Positions 43,062-54,246 of a stretch of DNA of 64,000 nt are shown here, in pieces. A model generated the notes under the pieces. That model was not told the origin of the DNA. It saw only the letters and a list, made by a program, of their open reading frames with translations, and did no database searches. The stretch is from Phytopythium helicoides. Its lineage: Eukaryota > Oomycota > Peronosporomycetes > Pythiales > Pythiaceae. The DNA lies in the NCBI GenBank assembly GCA_024867545.1, contig JANFNE010000016.1, positions 310,001 through 374,000 on the forward strand. The letters run 5' to 3'. Position numbers and translations under genes: made by a program. The first letter of the stretch is position 1. Every line of letters begins with the position of its first letter.

Positions 43062-45018
43062 TTTTTTGAACGAGGGGGACGTGAAGCGCTCGAGAATCGA
43101 ACGGGGAAGAAAACGAGGTCACTGGAGGGCTCAGGAGGCCGCCAGGAGGCCGAGAAGCATGCACGGAGCGCTGGAGAGAAGGAGAATGCAGCGAGGCGGA
43201 GATGCAGCGGCGCCAAGATGCAGCGCCGTCCTTTCCGGCCGCAGCAGCCAGGCAGGAAGAGCACGTCTCGGGACGGCCGCAACTCGGATAATGAGAGGGG
43301 AGACAACAGGTGTTTCCGGGACGCAGCTGGCGGGAGGGAGTGGCTAGAGGGAGTGCGACATACAACATTCAAGTGAAATTAGTTGAGAGAGGCGCGGCGG
43401 TACGAGGTTTGACCAAGCGTCACGTGACGCTCCGGCCAAAGATCCGACGCAGATCACGATGCAAAGCGGAACGCAGTACCGTTGGGGCTTCAAAAGGTGA
43501 TGGCGACGGGTTCAAGCCCGGCTGCAAGGGACCAGTCCACTGGACGCTTCTGCGCTGAATTGGATCCTCTCCATGCTGCTGCTGCTGCTGCTTCTGGTGC
43601 TTGGACTGGGCTGCGGTTTAACGTCTCGCGGGGGCATGAGCAGCTATCGCCACGGAGGAAAAGGAGCGCGAGTCGCACTACGGTACGGCATTTCGCATCG
43701 AACGGCGTGCTCGTTCGCTCGATATTTTTCTTCTTCTCGTGCGCGTGTTATTCCTGCCGGTGCGTTTCTATCGAGGCGTTCGTGCAGAGACCTTGCGTTG
43801 ACAGCCACTACCGCAGATGCCTGACGCGGTCGCGAATCACAACGACCTCTGCTCGGGAGCCACGTGCCCCAAGTTCGGCTTCAGACTCCAGCTCTCGTCA
43901 TGCGCATGATTCGTGCTGCGTCTACTGCCAGCGTGGCGTGACATGGCTCAAATTTCTATTTTGCACGGCAGAGCAGAGCAAACAGGGCAGTGAAGCCAGG
44001 CGGCATCCGCCCCGAAATGCGCCAACCGCGCCGCAAGACGCGCGCTAATCGTTGAGGCTCAGCGATTCGATTGGCCGTATCTCTAAATTAATATGGCACC
44101 CGCCCGGCTTTTCTATGCGTGGATCGACCTGCACTCTCGTGTTATTTCAACCGTACCGTACGACGGTCCAAGCATACTTTATTCAAGTAGTCTGACCGTT
44201 GAGGTCCTTTTGACTCACGCTTAGTATACTGACACCAATGGATCAGACGCGCGTGTTTTTTGCACGTTGATACCGTCACACCTGTTTAAGTTGATACCAC
44301 GATGATGATGCCGATGTCATCGCTTGCTGACGTACGTGGCGCGTCAATCGCTCGATGCCCAATGCAGAGCGAGCTCTCCTCCGACGCGAGGTGAGGTAGA
44401 CATCCCTTGCTCTCGGATCGCCCTCCCCTCATTTTTGCCAGCGAAAGAGCAGCAGAGAAGTCCGGCTCGACGAAACGCCCACGGCTGCCCCCTGGCAAAC
44501 GCTCCAAGCAGCGCACGTCCGGAACAGTCCAGGCGGCTTAGCCCCCATCGCATCGCATCGCGCTCGCACCTTCCCAGACGCCTCCGGAATTCCTGCTGGT
44601 GCTTAGAGCCATCGACAGCCAAGCGAACGGAGCAAGTGAGCTCCTAGAACTTGTGGGGCGAGTGGGAATTCGTTGAGCCCAGCAGTCCGGAGCCCTTCCA
44701 TGTGGCCGCAGGAGCGGAGCATGCGCGAGGTGATTTGCGTCGACTGGAGATGGTGACCATCACATATTGGCTCACAGCAACATGAGAGGTGCCATTGAAC
44801 TGAACGCTGGTGCCGTGAACGTGGTCATGTGGGGCGAAAGATAGGCAGGGTCAACCAAAGCTCAAGGCGCAGGGAAGACAGGCTCGCTTGAAGTGAGTCC
44901 CATCGCCGCGTTCCTTTCGAAAATCTGCTGGTCATCACAGTGCAAGCGCGCAAGCGTGCGGCTTGGCCTGTGGCTGCGACCGTCGCTGGACAATCCACAA
45001 CAGCAATTAGAGACAGAG
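43062..45018. other. Intergenic region, no gene supported
   Basis: Nearly 2 kb. Features: promoter side of PX protein 1, a short CTG run at 43573-43592, and from about 44850 sequence shared with the 58 kb gene (5' part of the duplicated segment). A frame from the ATG at 43573 begins with poly-Leu encoded by the CTG run and is probably spurious. Confidence 0.45.
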
Positions 45019-45425
45019 ATGGCGAGGCAGCAAGAGCTGTCGCCTGCAGAGGTACAGCGCGAGCGCGAGATGCTGCGCGAGCTGCAAAAGTTCCACCGCG
45101 GCGCCAGCGAGCCGCTCGCGACGCAGCTGGCATTGAAGCGACTGCGCGTGCCTCGTGTCGATGCGGACACCAATCCGTTCTGCATGGATCGGCTAGGCGA
45201 CGAGTATGAGCGCATGAACTTCAACAAGGTGTGGGCAATGTGGCGCAGTTGCTGCTCCTTCTTGTGATGGGAAACCTGGGACTCTGACAAGTCGCACATC
45301 CACCCAGAATCCGCGCTTCTACACCATCACGCTGGACAAGCCAGCCCTGCCAAGCGAGAATCCGCGCAACTACTCGTAATCGTCTCGGTGCACTGTCCTA
45401 CCAAAGCCGACGCTCTCACATTCAT
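44850..45425. repeat. Partial inverted duplicate of the 58 kb gene 5' end
   Basis: About 560 bp matching 58060-58640 in reverse complement, covering 5' flank, exon 1, intron 1 and exon 2. The copies differ by scattered substitutions, a 3-bp deletion (LGDEY here versus QLADEY there) and absence here of eight bases (agcgttcg) right after the tyrosine-serine codons of exon 2. The match ends soon after, in what is intron 2 of the source gene. Confidence 0.88.
45019..45379 (+). CDS. Truncated duplicate of the 343-aa gene at 57-58 kb
   Basis: Exons 45019-45228 and 45308-45379 encode 93 residues (MARQQELSPAEVQRER to NPRNYS) before TAA. The same two exons begin the 343-residue gene at 58477-57091. 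There the reading continues through three more exons; here the missing eight bases bring the TAA directly into frame after NYS, and no later exons follow. Splice sites of intron 1 are preserved. It could still make a short protein equal to the N-terminal helical part, or be a decaying pseudogene. Function unknown. Confidence 0.65.
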
Positions 45426-45873
45426 AGTGTGTTGAGCGGTTCACCGCTGGTGATTCACCAGGCAAACACGCCGAGTTCTCGTCCAAGTGACTAGCATAAT
45501 CATGTGAGCCGGCATATCGCGTCCAACCCGCTCCCTTATTGTTCACAAACATCCATGATCGATTGATTGCAATGCAAGTCTTGAATATCTCCATTAGCAG
45601 GCGGTCTCCATGCTAACGTGTGCATCCTGACGCGGAGTACCTGAGGCTTCCGATCAAAGCCAAGACTCGAAAAGTTGTGAACAATCTGCCCTTATCGTTG
45701 CAGAAAAAGAAACCCTGCAGGATATTTTTACCGAGTTGGTGTGCGAAGGATCGAGAAGTTCAAGTGTGTGAGCCCAACCGCCAGCGCCAAACGGCGGCGA
45801 GCAACCAGACGCCGCCATTTTGTTGGTCCTCAGAGATCGCGTGCGAATTGAGTGAGCAAGTGAGAGGTTGTCG
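45380..45873. promoter_or_regulatory. 5' flank of the ankyrin/U-box gene
   Basis: About 490 bp between the truncated duplicate and the U-box ATG. The open frame of the following gene's second exon does not extend here in a supported way. No repeats or RNA genes were seen. Confidence 0.4.
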
Positions 45874-47602
45874 ATGGGCGGCGGAGCGTCGAGCGAGGCA
45901 TCGTTCCAGCAGATGCTGGCGTGCACCATGCTACTTGGCGAGGCCATGGTGCAGGGACTGGACCCGCGTTTTGTGCGATTCCCAGGTAAATGATCTCGCC
46001 ACTTTTGCGATCTCGTGGACTTCTTCATCTAGCTCTTCTTTCTCGACAATTCTAGACTTGTATCGTTTGTACGACTTCCACGTTGGGCCACCAAAGAAGG
46101 CTGCGCCACGGGGATTCCAGCGAGGCAACATGGTGCTGCTCGTGCACTCGCCAGATGAGGACGGCAAGTTCCAGCAAATCGCCATTTGCGACGACTCGGA
46201 CGATGAGGAGGGCGGGTTGACGCCTCTCATCAAGACTCAGAGCGAAAGCGAGCCAGATGGAGCACCAACCGAGTCAACGAATGAGCACTTGATTGTCTAC
46301 ATTGATGGAGATAAGATTGTGCTTGATCGTGAAAAGCTTCACGAGCCTAACAATGACGGGTGGACTCCACTGCACGCGTGCTGTCATGTGCTCAACGCAC
46401 AGGAAGCAGGCATCGCTATCCTCAAGGAGCTCGTGGCAAAGAAGGCCGATCTCAACATCGTCACTAAGCGAGGCCCTGGCAGCTTTTCGTGCGGCTGGAC
46501 GCCGCTGCACATTGCAAGCGCTTACGGACTCGAGGCGTTGGCGCTCAAACTTGCTCGAACTCCGGGCGTGAACGTCAACACAACCAACTCGGTCGGTTGG
46601 ACACCGCTCTACGATGCGTGCCATCGCGGATACGCGACCGTAGCTCGAGAGTTGCTGCGAGCAGGGGCCAAGGCTGACGTTGTGTGTCCCGAGTTCGCGC
46701 TCTGCCCGTACCCGGCACAGCGACCACTTGCAGAGGCGGCTCGCCAGGGCCATATCGACTGCGTCAAAGTGCTGCTCGAATGGGGTGTCGACAAGAACGC
46801 TATCAACAAGCTCGGTTGGACGGCGATGCATGAGGCTGCGTATCACTCGCGCGTTGCAGTCGTCAAGCTGCTCGTCGTATACGGTGCTGACGTCGGACTC
46901 CGCACTGATCGCGGGTCGCTCGCGAGAGACCTGACGATCCATAGCGAGATTCGCGGCATGCTGGACGAATTGCTGGCTGCCAACCCGCCGGTTGCGTTAG
47001 CGACGGCTGCGGACATCTCTGCATCTACAGAAGCTGCTCCATCGTCTCCAGCTGCATCGCCCAAGAAGAGTCCGAGCAAGCCAACCGGCCCGTTATCGAG
47101 AAAAGAGGAGTACGCGCTACTTGGAGACCTTCCAAGCCTCGATACGGTCCCGTCGATTACTATCCAGGCAGAGGGCGATGCTGATGACGATGAAGGCGAC
47201 GCCAAGGACAAATCCGACTCGCCAACCAAAGACCGCACCAAGCGATCGAAGCGATCGAAGCGCAAAAAGCCAAGCAAGGGCAACATTCCGGATGAGTTCA
47301 AGTGTGCTGTGTCGCTCAAGCTGCTGCGAGAGCCCATGCGATCGCCGCTAGGCCACGTTTTCGAGCGCGAGATTATCGAGGCGTGGTTCCGAGATTTTGG
47401 GAACCGCTGTCCGTTGACAGGCGAGCCGCTCACAATCCACCAACTTTCTCGTGACGACAAGCTGCGGGAGGCCATCCGCGCATGGAAGAAGGGGGACAAC
47501 GCGGCAGCCGGTCAGGAACAAGCAGCATCCAACGTCGAGGAAAAGGTAGATGCGCCAGTGGACGAGAGCAAGACGAGTGGCGACGACCTGTACGACTTTT
47601 GA
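45874..47602 (+). CDS. Ankyrin-repeat U-box E3 ubiquitin ligase, probable N-myristoylation
   Basis: Exons 45874-45985 and 46056-47602 (intron gtaaat...ctag), 552 residues. The start MGGGASSEAS fits the N-myristoylation consensus (Gly2, Ser6), suggesting membrane attachment. Four or five ankyrin repeats follow at about residues 135-320 (GWTPLHACC, GWTPLHIASAYG, GWTPLYDACHRG, GWTAMHEAAYHS), then a Ser/Lys-rich linker with KRSKRSKRKK, which may be a nuclear signal. The U-box is at about 445-515: IPDEFKCAVSLKLLREPMRS, GHVFEREIIEAWF, RCPLTGEPL. U-boxes recruit E2 enzymes without zinc; the ankyrins would choose the substrate. A much longer upstream open frame exists but lacks support, and the splice from MGGG gives a natural reading. 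Confidence 0.88.
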
Positions 47603-47688
47603 CACAGGAAAATGAGAAACGAGTGTATGGTAACAAAGGGCACGATTCTATACACAGCAACAGGAGCAGCAACGCTCCGTGAAGCCGG

Positions 47689-50600
47689 TTACTCGTCCTT
47701 CTTGAACATTTTCTTGAACATGCCGCCGATGCGAGACTTGCGATGCCCTCCGTGCTCATCGTCGTAGACACTGCCGCGGTTGCCATTGGGAATGTAGCTA
47801 CCGCGCGGTTCCTCATGCACATCGTCATCCGGATTCGCGCCACCACCGCGCGGCACAGGGTTATTCATAATCTGGTCAAGCGTTGACCGGCGCTCATATT
47901 GACGTGGCGCCGGGTTGACACTGACCGACACTGGTACATTGCCCATGGAGACATCCGTGTCCGATCGGTGCTGCCGATTCTCCCTGTTGACAAGTAGCAA
48001 AAACAGGAAAATAAGTTAGCTCCCACATGCTGTGTAGATACTTCAGACGCAAAGAAAACGTACGAGACACTAGGAAGCGGATCACGACCAGAGGTACTGC
48101 GACGGGGCTCACCCGAGCCAAGTTTGTGCGGATCAACAGCAAGAGCGCGCATGCGCTCCAGCACGTTCTCTGAGACTCCTCCAGCCTCCGCCAGCGACAG
48201 CATGTCCAGAAGCACGTCTTGCTGCTGAACACGCGCCTGCAGCTCCGCAGAGTAAACGTTGCGCTGCATCTTTAGGTCTTCCTTCAAGTCTGCGATTTGC
48301 TTCTGATACTTCTTCATCTTCTCTTCCTGAGACTTGATAAGCGCTGCGTGCGTGCTCATGAGTCGCAGGTTCGCCTTGGACTGCTGCTTATTGTGCTTAT
48401 TCAAAGCTGCGAACGACGCTCCAGCAGCATTGTATGCGTCCTTGATCTTCTTATTCTCAATCTTCAAGTTTTCATTCTCCAGGGACAGTCCTTCGATGAG
48501 CTCACGCCCCTTGGCGACTTCCAGACGCAGGTAGTCGATCATGCGCTCAGAGTCATCGAGAAGCTTCGAGTCATCCATCGATTCGCGATGTGGCAAAGCC
48601 TGGTGCTCTCCATACGGAGCAAGCAGATCATTGTCGCGGAAACTGTTGTTGCCAGGGGCCGATGAGTGGCGGACTTCGAGAAGTTCCTGCTGCAACGAAG
48701 AGTTCTCAGCCTCGATCTCAGCACGTGCACGCTTCTCCTCTTCGAGACGCTTCTTCAGCAAGTCCACCTCGGTCTCCATAATGGCTTGCTCCTTCTTTTC
48801 ACTCAGCACCTTCTTGTACTTTCCAACTTGCTTCTTCATCTTAATCTGCGACTGCATCTTGACAACAGCCTCGCGGAACCGCGAGTATTTCTTGAGAGCA
48901 ATGTACCTTCGGACTGCCGACTGGATTCGGATAGCCATCTTCTCCTTCATGAGAAGATACACACTATGGCGCGATCGAACTCCGCGCCAAATGCTCTGCA
49001 CAATCACGGTCTGCCGACGGCGAAGCAAGAACGCTTTACGCGCCTTACGACATCTGTGCAGCGCCTGGACAAGCGTAACCGCGATACGAAGCCTCTTGAA
49101 TCGACGGCGAGCGACCCAGCGACGAGCAGTGCGTTGAATCAGCAGCGCACGCTCGTGGACGTAAGTAGTGCGCTGGTGCTCCAGATACTCGAGAACGTCC
49201 TTCCCAAAGTAAACGAGGCTGCGACCAACCACAAACGATGGTGTTCTGGAGTGCTCTTCGTCTTTGACGGGTTCATATCCAATAAGCAGCTCTTGGGCCA
49301 GTTGCTCGCACGCTTCGTTCACAGTCGTTGCAGAGGGAGCAGTTGACTTTGACTTGCTGCCCTTCATAAACACAAAACGGCGGAGGAACTTCTCATGCGC
49401 CATTTTGTTGGGGAACGCGGCACGGGTAATGCGAATAGCTTCGACAACGCCTGCACAACGGAGTTGGTTCACAACAGAGCTGATCTCATAAATCGAAGGA
49501 CTCTTCTTGGAGTTTGGCTTGATACAGCGCACGTAGTGCACTTCCGTGCTAGCAATGTCTGTCATCAGCAGCGAGAGCTGTGCCTTAAACTTGTAGCTCA
49601 CAGTCTCCTGCATGAACGTAGAAGTTTTACGACCAGCAACGCTGCGTCGTCCTCCACTTCCATTGCCGTCCATCAAAGTAGCAGCGTGGGCGGCAAGCTC
49701 TGAGTCCGTCATGAAGGCTGTCTTACCACGCGGGCCGAAGACAAGAGACATGAGGTTGTTGGAACTAGACGCAAGCAGCTCCAGCAGGTCGCTTTGCAGC
49801 GAGTCCTTGTTCTTCTCAACAAAACCCACAGCGTCGTAAGTGACCGATCCAGCGTAGTGGCGCAGCAAGAACTGCGTCTGGCTCAATCGCGCCTTCTCGA
49901 GTCGTGGATGTGACTCATGCAGGTTCACAATCTTGGAAGCGAAAGAGAGGTCTGATCCCTTCGGACGAACACACTCCTCGTTCAGCAGCGCAATGAGACC
50001 CATCGAGTTCTCCATCAAATCCAGCATGTCTTGGTTGTCGCGGAATCGAACAAACTCCCACGCAACACCCTCCTGCTGGTACTCTTCTTGCACCGTCTTG
50101 AATACATCAAGCGTGAACTTCTGCTGCAGCTTCTCGTTCGCATAGTTGATGCAGAACTGCTCGAAACTATTGTGCTTGAATGACTCGAAGCCAAAGATAT
50201 CGAGAAGGTCAATATGTAGGTACGCCGGAAGGTTCTTGTTCGCCCGGGCGCCGTCGGGGGACTGGGCAATACTGTAGTTGACACGGCGCACAAGGTACGC
50301 GAATATGCGCGCATAAACCTCCTTTGCAAGCGCATCACGGTTGTTACCAGCGTGCAACGTGGACAAAGGCACACTGTAGACTTCCTGACGAGCCTTCACC
50401 GTGCGTGAACACAGCTGGTGGCTTAGCTTCGCAACCTCAACTCCAAGAAGACTCGCACACAGTTCGAGCTCTTTTTTCTGCTCCGCAATCTCCTCTTCAG
50501 ACAGCGAGGCTGATGACCCGGTCAGAGATCCAACAGGTTGGCTTGCATCTGCCTTGTTGGACTCGAGAGGCACAAAGTCGAGCTGACCAAGGTGCAAAAT

Positions 50601-51734
50601 ACCGCATAGAGCACGGAATAGATCTGACTGCTCGTCGTCAGTGAGTCCGATGGTCGAAAGCGCATCACGGGTCACTTGGTAACGCTCAAGATCAGTCTGT
50701 CCATCTAGCAGCAGCTCCTCGTCCTGCAGGTATCGAAACTGGCGCGGCGAGGTCGTGTCAGTGAAGCCAAACTTCTCTTCCTTGGCGCTGACGAGCTGGT
50801 AGAAGATGTGGTAGTTGCGCTCTCCCATCGCTTGCTCAATGACGCGCGACTTCTCGAGCAGATAGTGCCGGCACTCGGCACCGACGAGGCAGTAGTCGCT
50901 GTTGAACTGGAGCTGCGTGAACTTACCAAAGCGACTGGAGTTGTCGTTTCGGATGGTCTTGGCGTTACCGAACGCCTCCAGCAGCGGGTTACTCTTGAGC
51001 ACCTTGTTGACGACGAGGCTCTCCGAGTTGCCGGATCCGCCCTCGCGCTTCTGCGCGTTGGACATGGATATGCTGGCGAGGTGCTCCATCATGATCTTGA
51101 CGGTCTCTGTCTTTCCGGCTCCGGACTCTCCGCTGACGAGGATGCTCTGCGGCACCTTGCGGTCCTTCATGTGCTGGAAGGCCTCTGCGCTGGTGGCGTA
51201 GACGTGAGGCGGCAGGTCCTCCCACTTGTGGCGCGTGTACAGGTCGCGCAGCTGGTCCGAGTAGAGTCCCTTGATCCACTGGTAGGGGTTGACGGCCACG
51301 ACGATCTTGCCCGTGTACGTGTATGGCGCGCGCGCGAGGAAGCGCTCGCGCACGTTGTAGACGATGGCGGGCTCGTGCAGGTGGCTGAGCTCGCACATGT
51401 CCTCTGCGCCGGCCTGCGCGCCGCTGGCCGAGCCGAGCGCCTTGGCCGCCGCCCCCGAGAGCTTTCTCGCGCCGGCGCCGCGCGTGCCCGGCTCACGGTT
51501 CTGCAGCGGCAGCGACTCGGGCATGCCGTCGTCGCGCAGGTCGATGACGCGCTCGAGCGCCGCCGGGTCCTCGCCGAAGCGCGCGTTGAGCGCGGCCGCG
51601 TGGCCGTCCAGCTCCTCGTCCTCGAGCCGCTCGACGCGCACGTGGAAGCGCTTGCCGCCATCCTCCACCTGCAGCACCGTGGCCGGCACCCACACGAGCT
51701 TCTCGTCCGGGATGAACACGTGGATGCCCTCCAT
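47689..51734 (-). CDS. Unconventional myosin with IQ repeats and coiled coil
   Basis: Exons 51734-48064 and 47983-47689, intron gtacgt...acag, 1321 residues. The start MEGIHVFIPDEKLVWVPATVL leads into an SH3-like region. The motor follows: P-loop GESGAGKTET, switch I NDNSSRFGKF, switch II DLLDIFGFESF, and actin-side FKAQLSLLMTDIASTEVHYVRCIKPN. Several IQ motifs (LIQRTARRWVARRRFKR, IVQSIWRGVRSR, IRIQSAVRRYIALKKY) are followed by coiled coil and a disordered tail ending RKSRIGGMFKKMFKKDE, a basic-hydrophobic end suited to membrane binding. Oomycetes have many lineage-specific myosin classes; I cannot assign the class. The frame stays open about 160 bases upstream of the chosen ATG, but the MEGIHVF start matches the family. 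Confidence 0.92.
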
Positions 51735-52191
51735 CGCGGCGGCTTCCAGGCGGCGAGGTGGCCTTTCTTGATGTGGGGAGCACGGGGGGAAACCCGCGAG
51801 CATCGGTGTATGAGCGCGGAGTATACGGCATACCATTTTCAAGTCAAGTGGCGCCACGTCGGTCGCGCGACAGGACGACAGCTGCTTTTTCGCCAATCAT
51901 ATCGTAGAACCCTCTGGGTGACCAACCCACTTTTATGAAACACGACGCGGCAGAAATGGGTTCACTCGCGGCAGAGCCGGTATTGGAGCTGATGGAAAGA
52001 TCACAGTGGCGTCGGGTCTTGGAATGTGGGCATGCTGAATTACAGACTAGGGTTCAGTATGGGTCATATCAGAGCGACCAGCTTTCGCGTCACATGACGC
52101 CCACTTGATGAGGCTGAAGGTGCAGGTGCAGATGCAGGTGCAGGGGACAAATAGCCATTGAATATTAGACGGTAGGAAGACGCAGCGAGGC
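51735..52191. other. Spacer between myosin start and PX protein 2 stop
   Basis: About 460 bp holding the myosin promoter. A short run of GCAGGT/GCAGAT hexamers lies at about 52118-52144. Nothing else recognised. Confidence 0.45.
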
Positions 52192-53148
52192 TCAGGAGGG
52201 AGGCGCGAGCATGGGCGCCTCAGTAGACGCCGTGCGCAGCCGCCGGTCCTCCAGCACGCGCATCTTGCGCTGGCGGCGCTCGATGGACTCGCGCTGCCGG
52301 TCGAACACTGGCACGCTGTAGTCCTGCAGCGACACGTACGACGACCCGCGCTGCGAGATCTCGCTCGGCGCCACGCTCAGGAACGTCTCCAGCTTTGGGC
52401 TCGCCTTGGTCGCCGGGTGCCGGATCGCCAGCCGCAGAATCTCCTGGAACCGCCGCTTGCGCTGCTCCACCAGGTGCACGTCATGGCGCTTGAGGTACGA
52501 CCACACGCCGGCGCTGGGTAGCGACGGCAGCTTCGCGGACCGGAGAGACGACGACATTGGAGGCGCTCGCGCGGCCTGGTGCTCGGCCGCCAGGCTGTGT
52601 GGGCTCAGCGGGATGAAGGGCTCGAACGTCGAGCCGATGAGCTCCTTGGCGGACTGCGCCTTGGCCGCTGCCTCTGCCGAGGCCGCCATGGACGCGTCGT
52701 ACTCGTCCATGAGCCGCGAGAGCTCCGCGTAGAGGTTCTTGAAGGCTCGGTAGCGGCGACGGATGGTGTAGGTGGAGAGGATGCCGTCAGGTCCCTTGAT
52801 GTCGACGTGGTACATGACGACGCCTTGGTTGTTGATCGAGTGGCTGTTAACCTCAATGGTGATGCCGTGGTACGGGTCCGTGAGCGCGGACGGGCCTGTC
52901 ATGGACAACGAGCCGTGGCTGACCTCGGCGTCGATCTCCCAGTACTGCAGCGGGTCGAAGCCGCTCGCCACGGACGTGGAGCTGTCTCGGTAGTCGAACC
53001 CGTTCTTGGCGGCCATGGCGGCGCCGTGACTCCTGCCGGGGCCATCGAACGCCACGAGGCTGTTGCGCGTGCCGCCCTCAGCCGCCACGAAGAACTCGGG
53101 GTCCAGCCGCTCGGGCACGGCCGACTCGCTGAACCGCCCGCTCTGCAT
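52192..53148 (-). CDS. PX-domain protein 2
   Basis: Intronless, 318 residues (MQSGRFSESAVPERL). The PX domain spans about residues 95-275: ITIEVNSHSINNQGVVMYHVDIKG...TYTIRRRYRAFKNLYAELSRL, then a long Ala-rich insertion and LPSLPSAGVWSYLKRHDVHLVEQRKRRFQEILRLAI. The end (FLSVAPSEISQRGSSYVSLQDYSVPVFDRQ) parallels PX protein 1. The N-terminal half is shorter and unrelated to its paralogue. It is presumed to be an endosomal phosphoinositide reader without other recognisable domains. The upstream flank carries a CTGTCTGG-type repeat. Confidence 0.85.
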   Translation of the reverse strand: MQSGRFSESAVPERLDPEFFVAAEGGTRNSLVAFDGPGRSHGAAMAAKNGFDYRDSSTSVASGFDPLQYWEIDAEVSHGSLSMTGPSALTDPYHGITIEVNSHSINNQGVVMYHVDIKGPDGILSTYTIRRRYRAFKNLYAELSRLMDEYDASMAASAEAAAKAQSAKELIGSTFEPFIPLSPHSLAAEHQAARAPPMSSSLRSAKLPSLPSAGVWSYLKRHDVHLVEQRKRRFQEILRLAIRHPATKASPKLETFLSVAPSEISQRGSSYVSLQDYSVPVFDRQRESIERRQRKMRVLEDRRLRTASTEAPMLAPPS

Positions 53149-53149
53149 G

Positions 53150-53222
53150 TCTGGGGCTGTCTAGCGACCTGTCTGGCGCTGTCTGGAGCTGTCTGATGCT
53201 GTCTGGAGCTGTCTAGAGCCCT
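53150..53222. repeat. Degenerate 10-bp tandem repeat (ctgtctggag-type)
   Basis: Six or so units of gctgtctgg/agctgtctag in direct repeat, immediately upstream of the PX protein 2 ATG. Position suggests the 5' UTR or promoter of that gene. Confidence 0.8.
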
Positions 53223-54246
53223 GGCTGGCCCACTGCTCGGCCCACCGCTTTGCTGGCTGCTTGGCTGGCGGTCAAAACGTACGCGGAGCCGCGTGGAGCA
53301 CGCCGCGCCGGTCGACGTGCGCGACAGGCGGCGGATTGCGGAATGCCGAGGCAGAGAAGCCCGAGAAGCCGGCGACACGCCCTGGATTCTCCGCTGACTC
53401 GCGCCGAGTATGCCGACGGTTGCGGTTGAAGCGCGTCGCCGCCAGCGGCCGCGAGAAACGCCGGCCGGCGTCAGGCCACTCGCGCGTTGTATGGTCCGCC
53501 GCGAGTCGGCTGGCGGCCCGAAAAGGGCCGCGGGGCCGAACGACTCGCGCTCACTATGGCGGCGGCGCGTTAGTGACGAAACACCCAACCGCGGCGACGC
53601 TCGACTCTCTGCCGCCGTCACCAACAACCATCCACATCCACACGTGCCTGCCAGTCAGGCTGTGATGCGACGCTAGTCACAGACGCAGGGCTTGCGTGAC
53701 GACCCCCGTGTCGCTTGCAGGGTCGGAATGCCCGCCAGCCGATATGGACAGCAGCCGATGGTGCAATACATACACCGCAATCCTTGAGTTCGACCTGAAG
53801 ATTGACGTCGAGTTCGGCGACGTCGAGGCTCGATGTGACAAGTGCAGTTCGAAGCCACGAGGGTTCGCTCTCGAGGCAGTCAGGTCTGACACCTTCTTCA
53901 ATGTGGCCACGTCGGCGACACCAGCGTCGAGGCTGAGAAGTGCTGCGTGACGCAGAGCACGTGCTCACTCCGTCCAGCTCGGTTATTTTTTGCGGCACGC
54001 CGAGCGCTCTATTTATTCTAGCATGTGCTTCCTCCAGCAATAGCCGCTTCTCCGTCAGCAACAACCGACCCAGCAGCGTTTTCATTGCTGCTGGTGGTTG
54101 ATTTGCCAGGGGATTGCAGCCGTGCGCGGTGAAAGGAAAGCGGCGGGCGCTGCATCAACTGAGGAGCCGTCGGCCTGACCGCCCCATGCGCGCCTTGTTG
54201 TGGTGGGGTAAAAGTCAACGAGCACTCACGGAGAGTTGGCACAGCA
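53223..54246. promoter_or_regulatory. Divergent region between PX protein 2 and the cyclic-nucleotide kinase
   Basis: About 1 kb with only short frames. It must carry both promoters. No gene recognised; GC content is high in the first 350 bp. Confidence 0.4.

Noticed and set aside
43440..43530. tRNA-like T-arm (gggttcaagccc) in the 43.5 kb spacer
   Set aside because: Stem pairing fails at the third position, and no matching acceptor or anticodon arms could be laid out.
43573..43824. ORF starting with poly-Leu that mimics a signal peptide
   Set aside because: The leucines come from a CTG trinucleotide run; the remainder has no motif, and no RxLR or other secretion-linked signature follows.
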